Of a stretch of 12,520 nt of DNA, positions 7,903 to 12,520 are shown piece after piece. The notes under the pieces are model-generated. The model was not told the origin of the DNA, made no database searches, and worked only from the letters and a program-made list of their open reading frames with translations. The stretch is taken from the NCBI GenBank assembly GCA_046582565.1, contig JAYGED010000172.1, positions 1 through 12,520 of the forward strand. The letters run 5' to 3'. A program made the position numbers and the translations under genes. How positions within the stretch are numbered: position 1 is the first letter of the stretch; each line of letters starts with the position of its first letter. Source of the stretch: JAYGED01 sp046582565 (GTDB taxonomy: Bacteria; Pseudomonadota; Alphaproteobacteria; JAAXGF01).

Positions 7903-8898
7903 ATGAAGCGGATATTTTCGGGGATACAGCCAACCGGCAATCTCCATCTCGGCAATTTTCTCGGCGCCATCCGCAACTGGGTCGGCTTGCAGGATGAGTT
8001 CGAATCGATCTATTGCATCGTCGATCTGCATGCGGTGACCCTGCCGCAGGATCCCGACGAACTGCGCCGCAACGTGCGTGAAGTCACCGCCGGGATCGTT
8101 GCCGCCGGGATCGACCCTGCGCGCTGTATTCTGTTTGCCCAGAGCGCGGTTGCCGCCCATAGCGAACTCGCCTGGCTGCTCGCTTGCCAGACCCCGCTCG
8201 GCTGGCTCAACCGCATGACCCAGTTCAAGGAGAAGGCCGGTAAGCACCGCGATAATGCCGGGCTCGGGCTGTACTCCTATCCGGTGCTCATGGCCGCCGA
8301 TATTCTGGTCTACCGGGCCACCCATGTGCCCGTGGGCGAAGACCAGAAGCAGCATCTGGAATTGTGCCGCGACATCGCCGGGGCCTTCAACCGGCAGTTC
8401 GATGAGGAATTCTTCCCCCTGCCCGAGCCGCAGATTTTCGGCTCGGCGACGCGGGTGATGTCCTTGCGCGACGGCTCGAACAAGATGTCGAAATCTGATG
8501 TTTCCGAGTATTCGCGCATCAACATGACCGACGACGCCGACACCATCGCCCTCAAGCTGCGCAAGGCGCGCACCGACGCCGACCCTCTGCCCGGCGCGCC
8601 GGACGGTCTCGCCGAACGCCCCGAGGCGGCCAATCTGGTGGGTATCTATGCGGCCCTCGAAGGCAGCACTGTGGCGGCGGTCTGCGCCGAATATGAGGGC
8701 CGTATGTTCTCCGAATTCAAGCCGGCGCTCACCGAGCTTGCGGTCTCGACCCTGGCCCCCATCGCCGATGAAATGCGCCGCCTGATGGACGATCCCGGCC
8801 ATATCGACGGCCTGCTTGCGGACGGCGCCGAACGGGCCGGCGCCATCGCCCGCGAGACCCTCGCCGACGTCCACAAGATCATGGGCCTGAGCCGGTGA
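7903..8898 (+). CDS. trpS: tryptophanyl-tRNA synthetase
   Basis: A cytoplasmic class I aminoacyl-tRNA synthetase that charges tRNA-Trp with tryptophan using ATP. The 331-residue length is typical of bacterial TrpS. The HIGH-type signature is T11-G-N-L-H15-L-G17-N18 within IFSGIQPTGNLHLGNFLGA. The KMSKS loop is at residues 194-198 in GSNKMSKSD. Other family blocks are visible: YCIVDLHAVT, the ACQTPLGWLNRMTQFKEK region and MAADILVYRATHVPVGEDQ. The ATG at 7903 gives the normal MKRIFSGIQPTG start. The purine-rich GAGACGAG upstream is a weak ribosome site. It lies 135 bases downstream of murJ and probably has its own promoter. No anomalies seen. A short GC hairpin spans its stop codon. Confidence 0.97.
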   Translation: MKRIFSGIQPTGNLHLGNFLGAIRNWVGLQDEFESIYCIVDLHAVTLPQDPDELRRNVREVTAGIVAAGIDPARCILFAQSAVAAHSELAWLLACQTPLGWLNRMTQFKEKAGKHRDNAGLGLYSYPVLMAADILVYRATHVPVGEDQKQHLELCRDIAGAFNRQFDEEFFPLPEPQIFGSATRVMSLRDGSNKMSKSDVSEYSRINMTDDADTIALKLRKARTDADPLPGAPDGLAERPEAANLVGIYAALEGSTVAAVCAEYEGRMFSEFKPALTELAVSTLAPIADEMRRLMDDPGHIDGLLADGAERAGAIARETLADVHKIMGLSR

Positions 8899-8921
8899 AC
8901 GGCGAGTACGACGAGTACTAA

Positions 8922-9122
8922 GAACAGGAAACTCTCTTACCACCATCCAGGCTGTGGCCGAAGCTGCTCGGCGATCGTGATCGCGATCTGGACCTGGCCT
9001 GGGGGCGTATGCTCGATAGCTTCCGCGCCTCGGCCGAGCTTGGTCCCGGGGTCGTCGCCAACGGGCCGCCGGATGCAGCCCTGCTTCCCAGCACCTGGCC
9101 GGCCCGGGATTCTATCTCTTAA
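8922..9122 (+). pseudogene. possible decayed gene fragment between trpS and the usp gene
   Basis: The 409-base gap 8899-9307 is not blank. In one plus-strand frame, 8922-9122 is open for 66 codons with G or C favoured at third positions like the real genes. It reads as a protein-like stretch (RLWPKLLGDRDRDLDLAWGR, then LDSFRASAELGPGVVANG) ending at TAA. It has no good start: the only internal ATG is at 9009. Upstream in the same frame a GTG at 8895 overlaps the trpS stop (GTGA) but meets TAA at 8919 after eight codons. I do not recognise the family. It may be the 3' remnant of a lost gene or chance coding-like composition. The rest of the gap (9123-9307) is less GC-rich and looks regulatory. 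Confidence 0.3.
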
Positions 9123-9141
9123 GCGCCCGCACCCAGCTTCG

Positions 9142-9181
9142 TGAAATTTCAAATACCTCATTGAAATAGATCACTTATTTC
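9142..9181. promoter_or_regulatory. AT-rich operator-like cluster upstream of usp, including an FNR/FixK-like box
   Basis: In a GC-rich region this 40-base patch is AT-rich and symmetric. TGAAATTTCA (9142-9151) is a perfect palindrome. GAAATA (9163-9168) and TATTTC (9176-9181) form an inverted repeat with a 7-base spacer. Overlapping it, TTGAAATAGATCAC (9161-9174) matches the FNR/FixK consensus TTGAT-N4-ATCAA at eight of ten positions. Usp genes are often controlled by this regulator class, so a role for the gene 134 bases downstream is plausible. I could not place a convincing -10/-35 at the usual distance. Confidence 0.35.
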
Positions 9182-9286
9182 CTGAACGGGCGAGTCTGGG
9201 CCAAGCCCATTGCTCAGGTTGCAGTTGCAGTTCATGGACCTGCGATGGCAGGATACCCATATTGGGTTGGCGCCGCGTAGATCCGC

Positions 9287-9298
9287 AAGGAGTGGAGG
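9287..9298 (+). promoter_or_regulatory. strong ribosome binding site for the usp gene
   Basis: AAGGAG (9287-9292) and GGAGG (9294-9298) lie back to back. The second is 9 bases before the ATG at 9308 and fixes that start. It is the clearest Shine-Dalgarno in the window, unlike the weak sites before mutS, murJ and trpS. Confidence 0.7.
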
Positions 9299-9307
9299 CT
9301 GAACAGA

Positions 9308-9796
9308 ATGACCGAAGCCATTCAGCATATAGCCGGTCATGTTAACTATCTGGTTTGCGTCGACGGCAGCGCCCATTCCCGGGTTGCCGTGCGCTTCGCC
9401 TGTCTTCGCGCCAAGAACGCCGAAGGCAATGTCACCCTGCTGACGGCAATCGAGCCCGCCGAGTTTCAGCATTGGATGGCGGTCGAAGACGTGATGCTCG
9501 AAGAGCGCCGCGAGGATGCCGAACGCCTGTTGAACGATCTCGCCGCCGAGGTCAATGAATGGGCCGGGGTGATGCCTTCGCTGACCGTGCGCGACGGCCA
9601 TATCGGCGAGGAAATTCTCGCCGCGGTGGCGGAAGACCCGACGATCAATTTCCTGGTGGTCGGCGCCGCCCCGCCGCCCCACAAGCACGGCAAATTGATT
9701 TCCTGGCTTGCCGGTCACACCGCCGAGTCGCTCAATATTCCGCTGGTCATCGTTCCAGGCAACCTGACCGACGAGCAACTCATCAATATCACGTGA
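9308..9796 (+). CDS. universal stress protein (UspA-like)
   Basis: A small single-domain cytoplasmic protein of the universal stress family (162 residues, normal length). The opening strand YLVCVDGSAHSRVAVRFA (from residue 14, with D19-G-S) and the closing NIPLVIVPG (from residue 143) are typical of the alpha/beta Usp fold. The nucleotide-binding loop of ATP-binding members, G-x2-G-x9-G-S/T, is not intact: after F115-L-V-V-G119 the sequence runs A-A-P-P-P-H-K-H-G128, with proline where the second glycine should be. ATP binding is therefore doubtful, and a UspA-type non-ATP role is possible. A strong ribosome site sets the start. In related bacteria a usp gene commonly follows trpS. The AT-rich cluster upstream may control it. 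The specific function is unknown. Confidence 0.85.
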   Translation: MTEAIQHIAGHVNYLVCVDGSAHSRVAVRFACLRAKNAEGNVTLLTAIEPAEFQHWMAVEDVMLEERREDAERLLNDLAAEVNEWAGVMPSLTVRDGHIGEEILAAVAEDPTINFLVVGAAPPPHKHGKLISWLAGHTAESLNIPLVIVPGNLTDEQLINIT

Positions 9797-9828
9797 GCCG
9801 GAAGCGTCTCATGAGTGCCTGATCACCA

Positions 9829-12270
9829 TTGTTCGCCGGCGTCCCGGTCTTGGCCGCCTGGCTCCTGTTGTCGGCGACCGCCTTGGCCGACTTCAAGGAC
9901 GGCGAGCGTGCTTTCGATGCCGGCGATTATGCGGCTGCCATCGTGGAGTGGCGCCCTCTGGCGGCGGATGGCGACGCCCGGGCGCAGACCAATCTCGGCC
10001 ATCTTTATCGTCTCGGCCAGGGTGTCGAGCGCGATTATGGCGAGGCGCTGAAATGGTATCGTCTCGCCGCCGACCAGGGCAGCACCCGCGCCCAGGCCAA
10101 TCACGGCAATATGTATATCGAAGGCCTTGGCGTCGAAGCCGACCCGATAGCCGGGGTTGCGCTGTTCCGCCAGGCCGCCGAGTCCGGCTTTTCCGTCGCC
10201 CAGCTTTACCTGGGTGATTTCTATCGGTTGGGGGAGGTTGTCGTGCTTGACCCCGAACAGGCCGCTTTATGGTATCGCCGTGCCGCCAAGCAGGGCCACC
10301 CCGAGGCGTCGCTCCGGTTGGGACGGTTATACCTTTCCGGGTCCGGCGTGGAAATCGACGAGGCCAAGGCTGCGCTCGCGCTGCGCGAAGCGGCGGCTTT
10401 TGGTCTGGCGGCCGCCCAATATGAGTTGGCCGAGCTGTATCGCCGGGGGCGCGGGGTCGAGGTCGACCTCAAGGAAGCCATGCGTTGGTATCATGCTGCC
10501 GCGGGGCAGGGCCATGTGAGTGCGGTCGAGCGATTGGCGGCGGGCGGGGGCAAGGCGGCAGACGACCCCCATCACCAGCTTCGGGTCTCCGCCGCGGTCG
10601 GCGATGCGGCGGCGCAAATGCGGCTCGCTACCCTGTTGCGCGAGGGCGACGAGATGCCAAGGGACCCTGCCGCCGCCCTCGAATGGTATCGTCGGGCGGC
10701 TGCCCAGGGCCATGCTCGCGCAAGCTACAATCTCGGCCTGATGTATCACGACGGCGACGGTGTCGAGACCGACGACATCATGGCGGCGGCCTGGTTCCGC
10801 CGCGCCGCGGGGCTGGGTGAGTCGGATGCGCAGTACACACTTGGGGTATTTCTGAGTAAAGGCATTGGTGGTGAGGCCGACCCGTCGGCGGCGCGTAATT
10901 GGTTTTCCCGCGCCGCGAACCAGGGTGATTCACGGGCGCAATATTCCCTCGGCCTGATGCATGAAAAAGGCGCCGGCGGCGCGGTCGACCGGGTGGCGGC
11001 CTTGAAGTGGTATAGCGCCGCGGCGGCGCAGGGAGACCTACGCGCCCACGAACGATTTGCCGCCCTGACAGTCGAGACTACAGTGACAGCCGCGCCGCCG
11101 GCCGACGTCGTTCCAATTGATGCGCAGACCGAAGAAGCGCTGGCGGCGTCCGCCGCCGCCGGCCTCGACGATCTCGATCGGGTTGACGAGGCGGCCGATA
11201 CGCCGAGCGACGAACTGGCTACGGTCGAGCCGGAGCCGGAAATGGAATCAGTGCCGGTGAGCGAAGCGGAAGAAGTTGAAACGGTCGAGGAAGCGATGCC
11301 CGAGCCGGAAGATTCCGAGCCGGAAGACTCCGAAACCGTCGATTCCGCTCCAGCGGAGACCGAAACTGTCACTGTCGTCGTCACAACGGGAACCGGTGTT
11401 GCCAAGCGGGTGGAGAGTTTGAACCATAGTGAAGCCGTGGATTCCGAGGCGCCGGCCATCGAATTTAGTTTGTTCGGCGGGGATGATGAAATTGAAGCGG
11501 ACGAGACGCCCGAGGAGCCTGAGGAGCCCGAGGAGAACATCGCCGTTGAGGAAGTCGAGGCGGTCTCCGATCCCGTTGTGGAAACGCCGCCCGAAGCAGC
11601 CGAACCCGAAGCCGTGGCGACCAGTTCAGCTTTCGCCTCGACTCGCCGTGAATCCGTGCAATCCGAAGCGCCGGTCATCAGCTCTAATTGGCTTATCGAT
11701 GACGAGCAAACAGAAGGCGGCGAAACTCTGCCTGAGGAGAATGTCGCCGTCCAAGAGGTTGAGGAGACGAACTTTGAAAGCGCCATGACGCCGGAACCGG
11801 CAGCCGATGCCGGCGACGATGCGTTGGTTGAGGCCACGCCGGAAATGGCGCCCGAGACGCCGCAAGAAGACACCGCCCTGGTTAGAAGGGCGATCACCAT
11901 CTACAGCGACGAAGCGGTCGAAAGCGAAGCGCCGGTCATCGATACGGGCTGGTTTAATACCACCAGCGAGCCTGAAGAACCGGTCGAGCAGGCCGCACCC
12001 CAGCCCGCCGCGGCCGACACGGCATTATTGGACGAATCGGATGATGAAGCCCTGGCGAAAACAGACAATGAGCAGGCCGTCCCGGTGTTGGAAGCTGAGA
12101 TTACAGCCAAACCCTCGGACGATCCGGTGTTCGCTTATGCCGATGCGCCCGCATCGTTTTTGATCGGCAGCGAGGTCGATTCTCTGATTCCTGCGGTCAA
12201 ATATGATCTGTTTGACCCTAAGATGGGAAGAATTCCGCCGAGTGACGGCGATTTAGTCATCACGCCGTAA
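9829..12270 (+). CDS. exported Sel1-repeat protein with a long acidic, motif-bearing C-terminal tail
   Basis: Read from TTG 9829 the protein is 813 residues. Residues 1-20 are a hydrophobic export signal ending ALA|D but lacking the usual basic start. Residues 21 to about 412 contain roughly ten Sel1-like repeats of about 36 residues (for example AQTNLGHLYRLGQGVERDYG, then EALKWYRLAADQG), which form helical-pair solenoids that scaffold protein contacts. One unit, near 231-260, is compressed and degenerate. From about 415 to the end is a Glu/Pro/Ala-rich, probably disordered tail with four copies of a short motif. The start is odd: ATG 9811, preceded by GGAAG at 6-base spacing, is in the same frame but meets TGA at 9820 after three codons. 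CGA there would give MSARSPLF plus the signal peptide, which looks like the ancestral start. It follows usp by 32 bases. The partner is unknown. The tail composition is unlike any neighbour. Confidence 0.82.
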   Translation: MFAGVPVLAAWLLLSATALADFKDGERAFDAGDYAAAIVEWRPLAADGDARAQTNLGHLYRLGQGVERDYGEALKWYRLAADQGSTRAQANHGNMYIEGLGVEADPIAGVALFRQAAESGFSVAQLYLGDFYRLGEVVVLDPEQAALWYRRAAKQGHPEASLRLGRLYLSGSGVEIDEAKAALALREAAAFGLAAAQYELAELYRRGRGVEVDLKEAMRWYHAAAGQGHVSAVERLAAGGGKAADDPHHQLRVSAAVGDAAAQMRLATLLREGDEMPRDPAAALEWYRRAAAQGHARASYNLGLMYHDGDGVETDDIMAAAWFRRAAGLGESDAQYTLGVFLSKGIGGEADPSAARNWFSRAANQGDSRAQYSLGLMHEKGAGGAVDRVAALKWYSAAAAQGDLRAHERFAALTVETTVTAAPPADVVPIDAQTEEALAASAAAGLDDLDRVDEAADTPSDELATVEPEPEMESVPVSEAEEVETVEEAMPEPEDSEPEDSETVDSAPAETETVTVVVTTGTGVAKRVESLNHSEAVDSEAPAIEFSLFGGDDEIEADETPEEPEEPEENIAVEEVEAVSDPVVETPPEAAEPEAVATSSAFASTRRESVQSEAPVISSNWLIDDEQTEGGETLPEENVAVQEVEETNFESAMTPEPAADAGDDALVEATPEMAPETPQEDTALVRRAITIYSDEAVESEAPVIDTGWFNTTSEPEEPVEQAAPQPAAADTALLDESDDEALAKTDNEQAVPVLEAEITAKPSDDPVFAYADAPASFLIGSEVDSLIPAVKYDLFDPKMGRIPPSDGDLVITP
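11431..12213 (+). repeat. four spaced copies of a short protein motif in the acidic tail
   Basis: The copies begin at 11431 (residue 535, EAVDSEAPAIEFSLF), 11650 (residue 608, ESVQSEAPVISSNWL), 11911 (residue 695, EAVESEAPVIDTGWF) and 12172 (residue 782, EVDSLIPAVKYDLF, diverged and near the C-terminus). The core is V-x-S-E-A-P-[AV]-I-x3-[LW]-[FL]. Codons differ between copies: the motif Ser is TCC, TCC, AGC and TCT, and Glu is GAG or GAA. The protein sequence is thus better kept than the DNA. Dibasic pairs precede the three full copies at residues 526-527, 606-607 and 686-687. Acidic and proline-rich linkers lie between, with PEEN-[IV]-AV-[EQ]-EVE after copies 1 and 2. Confidence 0.75.
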
Positions 12271-12520
12271 CGGCGCAACCCCTTATCATTAAAAGAAGTT
12301 AACCAGGGGGTCGCGGCGAGACGAGACTTTTACTGAATCTGGGTCTTGAAATTTACCTCTTATTCACCCATTCTTCTCTACGCAAATCAAAATCTGGTCT
12401 CCTGGGGAGCGCGCTTATTGCAGCGTCGTGGGAGGTTGGGGTGATTTGTCCGCACCGGGCGGGTGCGTACCTAGTAGAGTATTTGGGGCCTGCTTGGAGT
12501 GTGGCGGGAAGGTAAATGGC
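12271..12520. other. terminal non-coding stretch
   Basis: No convincing gene is visible in the last 250 bases, whose first half is more AT-rich than the rest of the window. A 5-bp hairpin (CGCCG 12263-12267, CGGCG 12271-12275) spans the stop codon of the Sel1 gene but has no T-run, so it is not a clear terminator. A second small hairpin lies at 12451-12467 (CGCACC / GGTGCG). The final GGAAGG followed by ATG at 12516 might open another gene, but only five bases of it are present. Confidence 0.5.

Noticed and set aside
8937..9161. 74-codon minus-strand frame with ATG at 9161
   Set aside because: Its composition is Arg/Gly/Pro-rich and antisense-like, it has no Shine-Dalgarno at suitable spacing and no recognisable motif. 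The plus-strand frame over the same bases has better coding character.
8899..9307. tRNA, riboswitch or small RNA in the trpS-usp gap
   Set aside because: No cloverleaf arms, TTCGA-type T-loop or CCA end could be found, and no known riboswitch core was recognised.
9820..9822. Selenocysteine at the TGA before the Sel1 signal peptide
   Set aside because: The position lies in a signal peptide n-region, where selenocysteine has no role, and no following SECIS-like hairpin is evident. A C-to-T change of an Arg codon is simpler.
10746..11900. Ser-rich 384-codon minus-strand frame opposite the Sel1 gene tail
   Set aside because: It is low-complexity Ser/Thr sequence produced by reading the Glu/Ala-rich tail backwards. 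The plus strand carries the signal peptide, Sel1 repeats and conserved motif copies.
12451..12467. Hairpin near the right edge considered as a terminator
   Set aside because: The 6-bp stem is followed by TACCTAG rather than a T-run.

Overview
The window is a GC-rich stretch of bacterial chromosome. Its codons end mostly in G or C, and its gene content (mutS-glnD, murJ, trpS, a universal stress protein) is typical housekeeping sequence of Alphaproteobacteria. The mutS-glnD pairing and the murJ-trpS-usp order fit the Rhodospirillales best. That placement is inferred from gene order and protein style, not from a marker search. I see no CRISPR array, tRNA, rRNA, insertion sequence or phage gene.

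Layout. Positions 1-654 (minus strand) hold the N-terminal half of a PiT-family phosphate transporter that runs off the left edge and is cut by an in-frame amber codon at 352-354. A roughly 100-base divergent spacer follows, with a perfect 11-bp inverted repeat. All remaining genes are on the plus strand: mutS (753-3440), glnD (3440-6151, start overlapping the mutS stop), murJ (6229-7767, preceded by a short degenerate tandem repeat that creates a chain of overlapping mini-ORFs), and trpS (7903-8898, with its own plausible sigma-70 promoter). A 409-base spacer then holds a gene-like fragment and an AT-rich operator-like cluster. It is followed by a small universal stress protein (9308-9796) and a large exported Sel1-repeat protein with a long acidic C-terminal tail (9829-12270). 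The last 250 bases carry no recognisable gene.

How the genes relate. MutS (mismatch repair) and GlnD (PII uridylylation, nitrogen sensing) are co-transcribed by position but functionally unrelated. MurJ (lipid II flippase) and TrpS (tryptophanyl-tRNA synthetase) are core functions. The Usp and Sel1 proteins form the accessory right-hand side.

The two most noteworthy points are as follows. (1) Two genes carry what look like single-base nonsense changes: the amber codon inside the PiT gene, and a TGA at 9820-9822 that separates a well-placed ATG (9811) from the signal peptide of the Sel1 protein. (2) The Sel1 protein's acidic tail carries four spaced copies of a short motif (V-x-S-E-A-P-[AV]-I-x3-[LW]-[FL] in the full copies). 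In the three full copies it is preceded by a dibasic pair, and the pairs lie exactly 80 residues apart. I do not recognise this arrangement; it is the best candidate here for something undescribed.
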